Positions 7,794 through 17,573 of a stretch of 43,142 nucleotides of DNA are shown one piece after another (position 1 is the stretch's first letter; each line of letters starts with the position of its first letter). The notes under the pieces were generated by a model. That model was not told where the DNA came from, did no database searches, and saw only the letters and a list, made by a program, of their open reading frames with translations. The stretch comes from Gammaproteobacteria bacterium (lineage in GTDB: Bacteria; Pseudomonadota; Gammaproteobacteria; SZUA-229): positions 1 to 43,142 of the forward strand of contig JADGFA010000037.1 of the NCBI GenBank assembly GCA_016744065.1, given 5' to 3'. A program made the translations under genes and the position numbers.

Positions 7794-8675
7794 TCAGTCA
7801 CTTTCAACAGCCGCAAGTTTAACTTGAAGTGGTGACTGATTCAAACCTTTCGCAACAAATGCTACCCAGTAATCCGGTAACTTTGCTAACACATCCTGTG
7901 CCGCTTCTTTAGTTTCAAATATTGCAAATACACAGGACCCTGTTCCGGTTAACCTGGCATTTGAATATTTTCTGAGAAACTGAATAATCTCAGCTATTTC
8001 AGGATATTGTCCGGAAACCACCGGCTCAAACACATTACCTAATTCATCAAATATATGCGCTTCATTTTCAGTGCCGATTTGAAGGTCGCATATTCTGATG
8101 GCTGGACAGTCTCGTGTCAATTGGGAATTGTTAAATATTTCAGCGGTTGATATATGAACATCAGGCTGTACAACTAAATACCAGGGTTCCGTGGGTGAAA
8201 CTTTTTCAATTTTTTCTCCTACCCCTTGAGCAAATGCCGCATGACCCTGTATAAATACGGGTACATCAGCTCCCAGACTCAAACCAATTTCAGATAATGC
8301 ATTCTTGTTTAATGCTGTACCCCACATCTGATTTAAAACGACCAGTGTCGTTGCTGCATCTGAACTACCACCACCTACACCACCTCCCATTGGGAGTATT
8401 TTCTGTAAATAAATATCTGCGCCTTTTTCTGTGCCCGTAGCAAGCTGCAATGCTTTTGCTGCTTTTACAACCAGATCATCTTCCGCTTTTATACCTTCAT
8501 TATCCGTTTTACGGACTATTTTTCCATCTTCTCGCACAACCAGGCGCAACCGGTCTGCCACATCTAAAAACTGGAAAACAGTTTGTAAGTTATGGTAGCC
8601 ATCCTCTCGCTGCCCGGTAATTTGCAAAAATAAATTTAGCTTGGCTGGTGCTGGCCAAAACTGATAGCTAGACAC
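7794..8675 (-). CDS. ispE: 4-diphosphocytidyl-2-C-methyl-D-erythritol kinase
   Basis: This GHMP-family kinase of the MEP isoprenoid pathway phosphorylates CDP-methylerythritol with ATP. The 293-residue protein has the substrate-binding start PAPAKLNLFLQITGQREDGYH, the glycine-rich ATP loop LPMGGGVGGGSSDAAT, and a late TGTGSCVFA GHMP motif. The start is GTG (8675-8673) and overlaps the end of lolB by 8 bases, so the two are translationally coupled on the minus strand. The lolB-ispE-tRNA-Gln-prs order is conserved in gammaproteobacteria. Confidence 0.96.
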   Translation of the reverse strand: MSSYQFWPAPAKLNLFLQITGQREDGYHNLQTVFQFLDVADRLRLVVREDGKIVRKTDNEGIKAEDDLVVKAAKALQLATGTEKGADIYLQKILPMGGGVGGGSSDAATTLVVLNQMWGTALNKNALSEIGLSLGADVPVFIQGHAAFAQGVGEKIEKVSPTEPWYLVVQPDVHISTAEIFNNSQLTRDCPAIRICDLQIGTENEAHIFDELGNVFEPVVSGQYPEIAEIIQFLRKYSNARLTGTGSCVFAIFETKEAAQDVLAKLPDYWVAFVAKGLNQSPLQVKLAAVESD

Positions 8676-9291
8676 TTTTTGCCTCTAACGACCAGTGGCG
8701 AATAATTAAACGAACATCCACTTCCTCACCAACAGATCGATTAATAAATAATTTACCCGGCAAAAAATTCCCTTCAATACTTTTATACTTTCTAAATTCG
8801 ATACGCCAACCATCCTGTAGTATCACATTGGGTAAACCATTTTTATGCCACTCACTTACTTCATATTGGCTTGTCGGCGAAGGCAGGCCTCTTACCCAGT
8901 ATTGCAACCCACTAACTGGCAATGGCCAGCCATTAAGCCTTAGCATTAATTTATCCACATCTGTGTCAAAAACCTCATCACCTGATGATGTTTTTAAATT
9001 AACCCCATTAACACGGCCACTTATTAATGTTGTACCGGCCCCCATTGGAGCCTGTAAACGAATATCATAATCAGTCTGGTTGTATTGTTTCCAGGTGTAA
9101 TCCGCCTGACCACCTTCGTATTCAGATTGCACTGATAACCGACCTTTAATCGTCCAGTTATATAACTGATTAAGTTTTTTTTGCTGCTGCTGCCAGTTAA
9201 TACTGGCAACCGGCTCATCTTTTATATTAGGTGCGCATGCGCCTAACCACAAAAAAAGAGGTAGCACTAACAGAGAATAAAGTAATTTCAT
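8668..9291 (-). CDS. lolB: Outer-membrane lipoprotein receptor LolB
   Basis: This 207-residue protein has a lipoprotein signal ending in LGAC (Cys19), followed by a LolB domain. Recognisable segments are WTIKGRLSV, the YTWKQYNQTDYDIRLQAPMGAGTTLISG stretch, and WPLPVSGLQYWVRGLP. LolB accepts lipoproteins from periplasmic LolA and inserts them into the inner leaflet of the outer membrane. The residue after the lipid-modified Cys is Ala, consistent with outer-membrane sorting. The end overlaps ispE. Confidence 0.94.
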   Translation of the reverse strand: MKLLYSLLVLPLFLWLGACAPNIKDEPVASINWQQQQKKLNQLYNWTIKGRLSVQSEYEGGQADYTWKQYNQTDYDIRLQAPMGAGTTLISGRVNGVNLKTSSGDEVFDTDVDKLMLRLNGWPLPVSGLQYWVRGLPSPTSQYEVSEWHKNGLPNVILQDGWRIEFRKYKSIEGNFLPGKLFINRSVGEEVDVRLIIRHWSLEAKSV

Positions 9292-9365
9292 AAATTGATG
9301 ATAACGTTCCCGGAATATTTTTCCAGTTTTTTTAGAGGTGCAGCCTTATGACTTATTCTAAAATA

Positions 9366-11144
9366 TTATTTTTCCAGTCGCTGCATTGTTGCCCTGAGCA
9401 AGGATTGATTGCCACTTAGTTTTACTCCCTTATTCCAGATATTTTTAGCTTCGTTTATTTGGCCATTCATCCATAACGCTTCACCCAGATGTGCTGCAAT
9501 TTCTGCATCCTGCAATTGCTCAAAAGCTTTGCTTAACCACTTAATAGATTCATTATACTGACCCAGACGAAAATAAACCCAACCAAGACTATCCAGAATA
9601 GCAGGGTCATCTGGCAAGAGCTGCGCCGCTTTTAAAATATACTCACGAGCCTCATTTAAACGTGTTGTTCGGTCAGCTAATGTATACCCCAACGCATTCA
9701 AAGCACTGGCATTTTCTGGCTCATGCATAATAACCATTCTCAAATCTGATTCAGCTACATCCAGCATATCCAGTTTTTCTGCCGTTAAGGCCCGTGCATA
9801 GAGTAAATCAGTGTTTTCGGGTGATATGGTCAATGCCATATTATACAACGAATAAGCTTCTTTATGACGGCTAACCGAACGCAGCACCTCACCTTTAGCA
9901 AGATAAACTTTTATCCGTGTATTATCCGTTTGGTCGCTGTGATTTAATGATTCCAGCTTTAATAAAGCCGCTTCAGTATCACCTGATTTCGCCAATAACC
10001 CAGCAGCACGAATTCTTGCATCCAACCAGTATTCACCAGTTAATACCCGCTCATAGTTAGCAATAGCGGCCATTATTTCGCCATGATTTTGTTGAATTCG
10101 GCCAAGATAATAATGGGCTTGCTGATTGTGATAACCTTTATCAAGCAACATCTGCAAATATTCTTTTGCCTGATCATTATTATCCGTTTCAATTGATAAC
10201 AGACCCAGGCTCAACAGAACATTTTCATCATCAGGCATAGACTCCTGCAAAACCTTAAAATGACTTAAAGCCTCAGCAAAAAGCTTCATCTGCACCAGCA
10301 TTCGACCATACTGAAGCCTCAAACGTGTATCACCTGGCCGCTTTTCAACCGCAATAGCAATAGATTCAATCGCTAATCTCTGGTTACCCATCCCCGCATG
10401 AATTTGTGCGCGAATTAAATACGCATCCGCCAGCTCAACATCGATATCAATCAACTGATTAACATGGAGCAATGCCGACTTATATTCTCCCAGGCTGGCT
10501 TCAAACCTGGCCAGCAACAACAAAAGAAAAGGCTCTTTCGGGTACTTTTGATCAAGACGCTGAATAACCTGTCTGGCAAACACAGGCGTAGTTTCTTTAC
10601 TCAGAATGTGAGTAACTGATGTTATAGCTTTATCATTTAACTTACCCCCATCCAGAAGTATTTTCTCAAATGCCACAACCGTGGGTTCTAAATATTCCAG
10701 ATGAAGAAAAGAGACCACCCTGATACGATCAATGGTTTTATCCTGTGGCAATTTAAGCGCCATCCAGCGATCCGTTAATGCTATCGCCTGTGTATATTTA
10801 TTTGCATACAGGGCAATATAAGCAGCACGCATAATCACCCCTGGATCATTACCAAGTGCCGCTGCTTCAGCATAAAAATCAATAGACTGATCCATCTGTC
10901 CCCGCACACCCGCAAATTCACCAGCCAGAAGATTAAAGAGCAAATCCCTGTCCATGACAGGAACGTCTTTTACTACTTTTACAGACGTGTCCGCAATATC
11001 ATCGCCCTTAACGATTTCTTTGTAATTTTCATCATACGAGGGGGGGTGCTGATCACTCTCAGGCATAGTGCTACAGGCCACTAATCCTGCAAGCAGCAAT
11101 GGAGCACCCCATAATAAACGATTTTTTTGTGACAGCCGCTTCAT
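9366..11144 (-). CDS. Tetratricopeptide-repeat lipoprotein
   Basis: This 592-residue protein begins with a lipoprotein signal ending in LVAC (Cys24). The rest is almost entirely helical TPR units, with repeats showing the W/L-x-x-x-A...G/Y-x-x-A...P pattern. Examples are the 'ALNALGYTLADRTTRLNEAREYILKAAQLLPDDPAILDSLGW' region, near residues 490-535. It is probably anchored in the outer membrane as a protein scaffold. In Pseudomonas and relatives a TPR lipoprotein occupies the same place between lolB and hemA. It is transcribed away from hemA and ends 74 bases before lolB, so it may lead the lolB-ispE operon. Its exact partner is unknown. Confidence 0.88.
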   Translation of the reverse strand: MKRLSQKNRLLWGAPLLLAGLVACSTMPESDQHPPSYDENYKEIVKGDDIADTSVKVVKDVPVMDRDLLFNLLAGEFAGVRGQMDQSIDFYAEAAALGNDPGVIMRAAYIALYANKYTQAIALTDRWMALKLPQDKTIDRIRVVSFLHLEYLEPTVVAFEKILLDGGKLNDKAITSVTHILSKETTPVFARQVIQRLDQKYPKEPFLLLLLARFEASLGEYKSALLHVNQLIDIDVELADAYLIRAQIHAGMGNQRLAIESIAIAVEKRPGDTRLRLQYGRMLVQMKLFAEALSHFKVLQESMPDDENVLLSLGLLSIETDNNDQAKEYLQMLLDKGYHNQQAHYYLGRIQQNHGEIMAAIANYERVLTGEYWLDARIRAAGLLAKSGDTEAALLKLESLNHSDQTDNTRIKVYLAKGEVLRSVSRHKEAYSLYNMALTISPENTDLLYARALTAEKLDMLDVAESDLRMVIMHEPENASALNALGYTLADRTTRLNEAREYILKAAQLLPDDPAILDSLGWVYFRLGQYNESIKWLSKAFEQLQDAEIAAHLGEALWMNGQINEAKNIWNKGVKLSGNQSLLRATMQRLEK

Positions 11145-11627
11145 AGACTAATAACTAACCTCATAGTTTGACGGCTAAACAGATCTTTCAACCTGAAGAT
11201 ACCAGCTAAACACAAAAAAGTATGTAACTAATTGATATACAAATAAATTAAAAGTCATGCAGTCACTCCATCCAGGCGTAATCATGTTTTAATATTTAAT
11301 ACAAACAGCAAAAATCAACATAAATCTGTGTAAGCCAGCCAGCTCTCCGGGCTCAGAGACTCCTTGTATAAATTAATAATAACCTAAATAATCAATTTTG
11401 CCCGATTCTTAACCTGTCAGATGGGGATACATACAATGAAGTTCAATCAATAACAGATAAAATGCTGCGAATATCGAGCCATAACTAGCTTATACATTAA
11501 AGATAATTAACTGAAGCCTTGTAATATCATCGTCATTGCCTCAAAATTAAGAGTTTCATCAACCGGACTATCAAAGGGCGCTAGATAGTGGGATTGGCAA
11601 AGCAGCCCTGTCACCATTTTTCACAGT
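11145..11627. other. Divergent intergenic region between the TPR lipoprotein gene and hemA
   Basis: About 480 bases without a supported gene must hold the promoters for two divergent units. I see AT-rich candidate -10 stretches (for example TTGTATAAAT near 11365) but no convincing pair, and no clear riboswitch. hemA has no good ribosome-binding site before its ATG. Confidence 0.4.
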
Positions 11628-12941
11628 ATGTCGATAATTACACTTGGCTTAAATCACAAAACTGCTCCGGTAGATATCCGAGAGCGCCTGGCATTCTCTC
11701 CAGAAAGTCTTGCGTCTGCGGTTAAGTCATTATCCGCCCTAAAAAATATTAAAGAAGCCGCCATCCTCTCCACCTGCAACAGAACTGAACTGTATTGCAC
11801 CACACAAGATAATGAAGAGCTTAATCAACAGGCAATAGACCAGGTAGTCGAGTGGCTAAGTCAGTTTCATGGCCTGCAAAGCTCAGATTTCAATCAACAC
11901 CTCTATACCCACAAACATGTTGAATCTATCCGTCACGCACTTCAGGTCGCCTGTGGCCTTGATTCACTCGTACTTGGTGAACCACAAATACTCGGTCAAA
12001 TGAAACAGGCTTATGCCCAGGCAAATGAACAGGGCACTATGGGCAGCCTGTTAGGTAAATTATTTCAACATGCTTTTTCAGTTGCCAAGCAGGTTCGAAC
12101 CGATACAGCTATTGGCTCCAGCCCGGTCTCCGTCGCATTTGCTGCCGTTAGCCTGTCAAAACAGATTTTTGGCGAACTAAATAAACACACGGCTTTAATG
12201 ATTGGTGCAGGTGAAACTATTGAACTGGCAGCCAGGCATCTTCAGGGCAGTAATATCAAACATATTATTATTGCCAACCGAAGTGTAGATAAAGGACAGG
12301 CATTAGCCGATCAGTTCGATGCTGAGGCCATTGCCCTGCCACAAATCCCTGATTATTTGCATAAAGCAGATATTGTTATTTCATCTACCGCCAGCCCCTT
12401 ACCCATACTGGGCAAGGGCGCAGTAGAAAAAGCACTAAAAAAACGCAAACACAAACCTATGTTTATGTGTGACATTGCAGTGCCAAGAGATGTTGAAGCT
12501 GAAGTTAATGATCTCGATGATGTATTTTTATATACTGTTGATGATTTACATGAAATTATTCAGGAAAACATCGAGTCCCGTGAGGAAGCAGCCGAACAGG
12601 CACGTAAAATAATTGAAAACCAGATAGAAGACTTTTTAAACTGGGAACGTGCTCTGGATTCAGTAGAGGTAATTAGAGACATTCGTGAAAATGCCATGAG
12701 CATTTCAAATGAAATTTTACAAAAAGCACAGGCACAACTTAATCAGGGAAAATCAGCAGAAGATGCAATGGCATTTTTAGCTCGCACTTTAACTAATAAG
12801 TTACTACATCAACCCAGTGCAACATTACGCCAAACAGGTGAAAACAGTCGCCATGATTTACTCGACTTTGCACGACAATTATTTTTAAGTGTCGACACAG
12901 GCAAAAAAACGCCACCTAACAACAAAAATAAAACTAAATAG
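11628..12941 (+). CDS. hemA: Glutamyl-tRNA reductase
   Basis: This is the first enzyme of C5 tetrapyrrole synthesis. It reduces Glu-tRNA(Glu) with NADPH to glutamate-1-semialdehyde. The 437-residue protein has the signature [14 protein letters not shown] at residues 6-19, the catalytic STCNRTE (Cys50), the [20 protein letters not shown] segment, an NADPH Rossmann domain ([12 protein letters not shown]) and the helical dimerisation domain. It ends in a lysine-rich tail. prfA follows after 11 bases, the standard hemA-prfA-prmC order. Confidence 0.97.
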   Translation: MSIITLGLNHKTAPVDIRERLAFSPESLASAVKSLSALKNIKEAAILSTCNRTELYCTTQDNEELNQQAIDQVVEWLSQFHGLQSSDFNQHLYTHKHVESIRHALQVACGLDSLVLGEPQILGQMKQAYAQANEQGTMGSLLGKLFQHAFSVAKQVRTDTAIGSSPVSVAFAAVSLSKQIFGELNKHTALMIGAGETIELAARHLQGSNIKHIIIANRSVDKGQALADQFDAEAIALPQIPDYLHKADIVISSTASPLPILGKGAVEKALKKRKHKPMFMCDIAVPRDVEAEVNDLDDVFLYTVDDLHEIIQENIESREEAAEQARKIIENQIEDFLNWERALDSVEVIRDIRENAMSISNEILQKAQAQLNQGKSAEDAMAFLARTLTNKLLHQPSATLRQTGENSRHDLLDFARQLFLSVDTGKKTPPNNKNKTK

Positions 12942-12952
12942 AAAAATACTTT

Positions 12953-14050
12953 ATGAAAGAGTCAATTCGCCGAAAACTTGAAATGCTATGCGAACGCCAG
13001 GAAGAGGTTGGTTTATTACTGGGTGAGCCAGATGTTATTACTAACCAGAATAAATTCCGTGAATTATCAATGGAATATTCACAGCTTGAACCTATCACTA
13101 AAGCATTTAACGATTATCAGACAGCAGAAGAAGATATAGCCGCAGCGAATGAAATGCTTCAGGACACCAAAGAAGAAAACGATGCAGAAATGCGTGAAAT
13201 GGCAACCGAGGAAAAAAAGGATGCAAGCAAACGCATAGAAGCGTTGGAGCTGACATTACAAAAACTTTTACTGCCAAAAGACCCACATGACAACAGTAAT
13301 ATTTACCTTGAAGTGCGTGCAGGCACGGGTGGCGATGAAGCGGCTATTTTTGCCGGTGACTTATTTAGAATGTACAGCCGTTACGCTGAAACCCAGAACT
13401 GGAAAGTAGAAATCATGAGTGAAAACCACGGTGAGCACGGTGGCTATAAAGAGATCATTGCTCGCATTGTTGGACAGGGAGCTTACTCAAAATTAAAATT
13501 TGAATCGGGTGCGCATAGAGTACAACGCGTACCTGAAACAGAATCACAGGGCCGAGTACATACATCAGCAGCAACAGTTGCAATTATTCCAGAACCCGAT
13601 GCAATGGAAGAAATCACTATCAGCATGTCTGATTTACGCATTGATACTTATCGTGCATCTGGCGCAGGTGGTCAACATGTTAATAAAACAGACTCAGCCG
13701 TTCGCCTCACACACATTCCAACAGGCGTTGTAGTAGAGTGTCAGGATGAGCGCTCACAACATAAAAATAAAGCACGTGCATTATCTTTATTACAGGCACG
13801 ATTAGTCAGCGCCGAAGAGGAAAAACAGGCTGCTGAACAGGCTGAAACACGTAAGTCACTTGTTGGCAGTGGCGACCGATCTGAACGCATTCGCACGTAT
13901 AACTTCCCCCAGGGTAGAGTGACAGACCACCGTATTAACCTCACACTTTACAAACTGGATGAATTTATGCAGGGCGGGCTTGAGCATATAATTTCACCAC
14001 TCATTAATGAATACCAGGCTGAACAGTTAGCAATGCTATCTGAACAATAG
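12953..14050 (+). CDS. prfA: Peptide chain release factor 1
   Basis: It recognises UAA and UAG in the ribosomal A site and triggers peptide release. The 365-residue protein has the coiled N-terminal domain (1-105), the [10 protein letters not shown] region, the codon-recognition motif here written PET at 194-196 (E. coli has PAT), and the catalytic GAGGQ with GGQ at 239-241. The Gln is the target of PrmC methylation, and prmC lies downstream. The PxT variation is conservative at its middle position. Confidence 0.97.
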   Translation: MKESIRRKLEMLCERQEEVGLLLGEPDVITNQNKFRELSMEYSQLEPITKAFNDYQTAEEDIAAANEMLQDTKEENDAEMREMATEEKKDASKRIEALELTLQKLLLPKDPHDNSNIYLEVRAGTGGDEAAIFAGDLFRMYSRYAETQNWKVEIMSENHGEHGGYKEIIARIVGQGAYSKLKFESGAHRVQRVPETESQGRVHTSAATVAIIPEPDAMEEITISMSDLRIDTYRASGAGGQHVNKTDSAVRLTHIPTGVVVECQDERSQHKNKARALSLLQARLVSAEEEKQAAEQAETRKSLVGSGDRSERIRTYNFPQGRVTDHRINLTLYKLDEFMQGGLEHIISPLINEYQAEQLAMLSEQ

Positions 14051-14184
14051 AAAACTGTGCACCACCTGAAATAAAAAACAGATCACCTGCAAGTAAGCAT
14101 GCATACTTTCATATGCGCACCTGCGCCATATACACAAACATGAGCTTTTTTATTTATAAACAATCTGTTTTGTAAGGATAAAAA

Positions 14185-15036
14185 TTGCAAATTACTGAGC
14201 ACTTAAAAGCAGCCTGCAAACAACTTGAAAATACCGGTGACTCACCTCGCCTTGATGCAGAGGTTTTACTCAGCCATTGCCTGAATAAAAATCGTACCTG
14301 GCTGGCAACCTGGCCAGAAAAAGAACTCACTCAAGTGCAAAGCCTCGCGTTTAACTCGCTTTTAAAAAGAAGACAAAGCGGTGAGCCGGTTGCCTACATA
14401 ACAGGCTCCCGTGAGTTCTGGTCTCTTAACTTACATGTCACCAAAGACACCCTCATTCCCCGCCCTGAAACCGAATTAATGGTTGAGATCATTCTCGAAC
14501 AATATCCTGAAACAGCAAATATTAAATTATTAGACTTAGGCACAGGTAGCGGCGCCATTGCTCTTGCTCTTGCTTCCGAGCGACCTAACTGGAAGATTAC
14601 CGCTACAGACAAATCCATCGCTGCACTTACCATCGCAAAAAAAAATGCACAGCAACTTAATTTAAATAACATAGAATTTATACATAGTAACTGGTTTGAG
14701 GCATTTAATGAGCAGCTCACTGGGCATCCATTATTTGACATTATCGCCAGTAACCCACCCTATATTCCCCAACTAGACCCACACCTTTCACGCGGGGATG
14801 TTCGTTTTGAACCAGTATCTGCACTGGCTTCTGGGGAGGATGGCCTGGATGATATTCACCTGATTTGCCAACAGGCATTAAAATACCTGAAGCCCGAGGC
14901 CATGCTAATAATCGAGCACGGATTTGATCAAAAAGCTAAATTACATAGTATATTTACACATTCAACTTATAAAAATATTTGCCAACACACCGATTTAGCC
15001 AGATTACCCAGACTAACATCAGGATTAAAACCTTAA
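14185..15036 (+). CDS. prmC: Release factor glutamine methyltransferase
   Basis: It methylates the Gln of the GGQ motif of RF1 and RF2 using S-adenosylmethionine. The 283-residue protein has an N-terminal helical substrate domain (YITGSREFWSL near 71-81, IPRPETE at 91-97), the SAM motif DLGTGSG at 117-123, and the catalytic NPPY at 190-193. I choose the TTG at 14185, because TAAGGAT lies 8-12 bases upstream and the translation from it starts like family members. It lies 134 bases after prfA. Confidence 0.95.
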   Translation: MQITEHLKAACKQLENTGDSPRLDAEVLLSHCLNKNRTWLATWPEKELTQVQSLAFNSLLKRRQSGEPVAYITGSREFWSLNLHVTKDTLIPRPETELMVEIILEQYPETANIKLLDLGTGSGAIALALASERPNWKITATDKSIAALTIAKKNAQQLNLNNIEFIHSNWFEAFNEQLTGHPLFDIIASNPPYIPQLDPHLSRGDVRFEPVSALASGEDGLDDIHLICQQALKYLKPEAMLIIEHGFDQKAKLHSIFTHSTYKNICQHTDLARLPRLTSGLKP

Positions 15037-15146
15037 ATATCAATAAGTTGAAATATATTTCATTTTTCTTTTAGCTGTTACTCAAAAAACCTTATCCATT
15101 TAAAAAACACTTGAAAAATAACCACACTTCCTCTAACTTATTAACT

Positions 15147-15551
15147 ATGAGCGAAGTAGAAGAGCTAATTAAACGGCGTGAACTTCGGTTCTGCCACCTT
15201 CACCCCGATCCGAATCAGGCTCGCAGTGCTTTGCTGTTGCTGTCTGATGCCTCTGGGGTAATTGACATCACATTAGCAGATGAGCTTTGCCTGTACATCA
15301 CCTATGATGTTCGCCACCTGACACTGGACACCATTGAAAGCGTTTTAACTCGTCTGGGTTATCACCTGGACAACCGCCTGCTTACCCGCATGAAACGCGC
15401 ACTTTATAGTTATTCTGAAGAAACCCAACGTGCTAATTTAGGTGTCTCAGAAAATACAGACAATACAACTCAGGTTTTTGTAAAGCGATACACCAGTAAC
15501 TATCACGGTTGCCGAGATAAACGCCCGGATCACTGGCGTAAATATTTGTAA
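15147..15551 (+). CDS. Small protein with an HMA-like ferredoxin fold, unknown function
   Basis: I start it at the ATG at 15147 (MSEVEELIKRR..., 134 residues). The frame can be opened upstream to a TTG at 15111, but that adds a Ser/Asn-rich stretch with no better ribosome-binding site. Residues about 35-80 alternate as strand-helix-strand (GVIDITLADELCLYITYD, then TIESVLTRLGYHLD), like the heavy-metal-associated/ferredoxin-like domains of metal chaperones. The CxxC metal motif is absent. The C-terminus is basic (HGCRDKRPDHWRKYL). It sits between prmC and moeB, pointing the same way, and could belong to the sulfur-transfer pair that follows. That link is inference from position only. Confidence 0.7.
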   Translation: MSEVEELIKRRELRFCHLHPDPNQARSALLLLSDASGVIDITLADELCLYITYDVRHLTLDTIESVLTRLGYHLDNRLLTRMKRALYSYSEETQRANLGVSENTDNTTQVFVKRYTSNYHGCRDKRPDHWRKYL

Positions 15552-15637
15552 CTATTCAGCTTAATTTTCCATTAAAAACACTCATCACTTTACCAATCTG
15601 ATCCGTAAACACGCCAAACCTGCTATTATCACTCCCC

Positions 15638-16384
15638 ATGAATGACGAGCAACTACTGCGCTATAGTCGGCAGATTCTTTTACCCGGCTTTGATGAGAAC
15701 AAACAACAGTCCTTACTTGATGCCCATGTTTTAATTATGGGGCTGGGCGGCCTGGGCTCTCCAGTTGCCATGTATCTCGCTGCTGCGGGTATTGGTAAAT
15801 TCACACTGGTAGATTTTGACCATGTAGACCTGTCAAATTTACAACGGCAGATCATCCATACCACTCATAGTATTAAGCAACCCAAGGTAGGCTCAGCAGC
15901 GACAGCTATTAAAAACCTCAATCCACAGGTCATAACACACTGTATTAATAAAAAGCTAAATCAGTCAGAACTTGAACAACAGTTAAAAAATGTAACCCTG
16001 CTAATTGATGCGACAGATAATTTTACCAGCCGCTTTATGATTAACCGTGCTTGTTACAATACACAAACACCTCTGGTATCCGGTGCAGCTATTCGCATGG
16101 AAGGCCAGGTCAGTGTATTTGATTTTCAAAATCCAGAAAGCCCCTGTTATCGTTGCCTTTATGATGAAGGCGGGGAAGAAAACACCAGTTGCAGTGAAAA
16201 TGGCGTTATGGCCCCTATGGTAGGTATAATCGGTTCAATTCAGGCAATGGAAGCCATTAAACTTATAACGGGTTATGGCGAAACATTAACGGGTAAACTA
16301 TTGGTTACCGACGCGATGTTTCAGGACTGGCGCACTATGAAATTTAAAAAAGCCCCCAACTGCCCCGTATGCAGCCATCAATAA
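15638..16384 (+). CDS. moeB: MoeB/ThiF-type adenylyltransferase
   Basis: This E1-like enzyme activates the C-terminal Gly-Gly of a ubiquitin-like sulfur carrier (MoaD or ThiS) by adenylation. The 248-residue protein has RYSRQILLPGFD at the N-terminus, the nucleotide loop MGLGGLGSP (34-42), DATDN (124-128), a zinc site from CYRC (170, 173) and CPVC (242, 245), and the conserved Cys185 before ENGVMAPMVG. There is no fused rhodanese domain. The next gene is a JAMM peptidase, a pairing seen in sulfur-carrier pathways where the peptidase trims or releases the carrier. It may serve molybdopterin or thiamine synthesis. Confidence 0.92.
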   Translation: MNDEQLLRYSRQILLPGFDENKQQSLLDAHVLIMGLGGLGSPVAMYLAAAGIGKFTLVDFDHVDLSNLQRQIIHTTHSIKQPKVGSAATAIKNLNPQVITHCINKKLNQSELEQQLKNVTLLIDATDNFTSRFMINRACYNTQTPLVSGAAIRMEGQVSVFDFQNPESPCYRCLYDEGGEENTSCSENGVMAPMVGIIGSIQAMEAIKLITGYGETLTGKLLVTDAMFQDWRTMKFKKAPNCPVCSHQ

Positions 16385-16426
16385 CGACAATAGATAAAAC
16401 CTTAAAATTAATCATAATTAATAACA

Positions 16427-16837
16427 ATGAATCAGACAATTATCATCCCACGAACATTAGCAAATCGCTTACTCACCCTGGCACAATTAACACCCGAAAC
16501 GGAAGTTTGTGGTTTAATTTCAAATAACACGGATAACAAATACCAGGTTTACCCCATTCATAATATTGCTGACAGTGCCCACACTATTTTTGAAATGGAC
16601 CCACAACAGCAAATAAATGCATTTAAAACAATAAGAGAAAAACAGCTCAGGCTATTTGCGATATACCACAGCCATCCACACAGTGATGCAATTCCCTCAA
16701 TAAAAGATTTAAATGATTCAGCTTACAACGAAGTACTGAATATCATTATTTCACTCAATACAAAAGGCGTACTCGATATGCGGGGGTATTTTTACCAACA
16801 GGACAAAATTGAAACTGTGGATCTGATAATTGAATAA
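16427..16837 (+). CDS. JAMM/MPN+ metalloprotease (M67 family)
   Basis: This 136-residue single-domain zinc peptidase has the complete JAMM site: Glu26 in EVCGLI, His81 and His83 in HSHP, Ser91 in PS, and Asp94. Bacterial members of this size act on ubiquitin-like sulfur carriers or on adducts such as CysO-cysteine. The gene lies 42 bases after moeB on the same strand. That fits a module of activating enzyme plus carrier peptidase, although no carrier gene is seen in this window. It is cytosolic, with no signal peptide. Confidence 0.88.
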   Translation: MNQTIIIPRTLANRLLTLAQLTPETEVCGLISNNTDNKYQVYPIHNIADSAHTIFEMDPQQQINAFKTIREKQLRLFAIYHSHPHSDAIPSIKDLNDSAYNEVLNIIISLNTKGVLDMRGYFYQQDKIETVDLIIE

Positions 16838-17009
16838 GCCTTAGCGCCTGACTATATCTTTTGTCTGGCTTAGATAAACAAAAGACATTATCTACTGCGA
16901 CATTTTATTATACGATTACTTAAAAAAATCACTCACTATTATTAACGTGCAATTACAGGAATTTAAAAGCAATAAAAATATTTTTTATGACTATCTATAT
17001 AATTGTTTT

Positions 17010-17573
17010 TTATGATTTCCTGTATCTTGCAAAACCCGTTAAACCAATAAGACCCGAAGCGAATAACCACACTGCTGCTGGAATCGGAGTTGCCATAACG
17101 ATCTGGCCACTAGTCACATAGCGCCAATCCTCGAAAAGAGGGTCGTAAGGATAAGTGTTGGTGTAATATTCGTAGTAGTACTCTAAACCAAATAATATGT
17201 TAATGCTTGTTAAACCACTATCCAGGCTATCTTCAAAGTTAAAGCTTACACTGTGCCCCCATTCCATAGTAATGGGTTCACCGAAAGTATTAGTTCCAAC
17301 AATACCTTCGTCTTCGTAGTAGCTCACACCCATATCATAAAAGCTATCAGGTACCGAGCTAAAACCGTCCCAGGTGTTTCCCAATTGATTTGTACGCCCT
17401 CCTGGACTAGTGGTGATATTAATATTGTTAAACACACCATTTTCATATTGAAATGAACCCGTTAGATAAGTGTCGTCGTCAAATGTGACATTTGAGAAAG
17501 CCCAGGTGCTAGCATTGGTATTTGCCGTGAATAAAAGGGCAATAATAATTGGAATTAACTTAAGTAAAGTCAT
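17010..17573 (-). CDS. Exported protein with a VPLPA-type CTERM anchor
   Basis: This 187-residue protein has an N-terminal signal peptide (MTLLKLIPIIIALLFTANTNA) and a beta-rich, Asn/Tyr/Gly-rich body. Its C-terminus reads TPIPAAVWLFASGLIGL followed by GFARYRKS: a Pro-rich signature, a transmembrane segment and a basic tail. That is the tripartite VPLPA-CTERM sorting signal processed by exosortase-type transpeptidases in Gram-negative bacteria. No exosortase is in the window. The body resembles small CTERM proteins whose first strands read 'GSFQYENGVFNNINI'. The function is unknown. A GGAAAAC ribosome-binding site precedes the ATG on the minus strand. Confidence 0.85.
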   Translation of the reverse strand: MTLLKLIPIIIALLFTANTNASTWAFSNVTFDDDTYLTGSFQYENGVFNNINITTSPGGRTNQLGNTWDGFSSVPDSFYDMGVSYYEDEGIVGTNTFGEPITMEWGHSVSFNFEDSLDSGLTSINILFGLEYYYEYYTNTYPYDPLFEDWRYVTSGQIVMATPIPAAVWLFASGLIGLTGFARYRKS

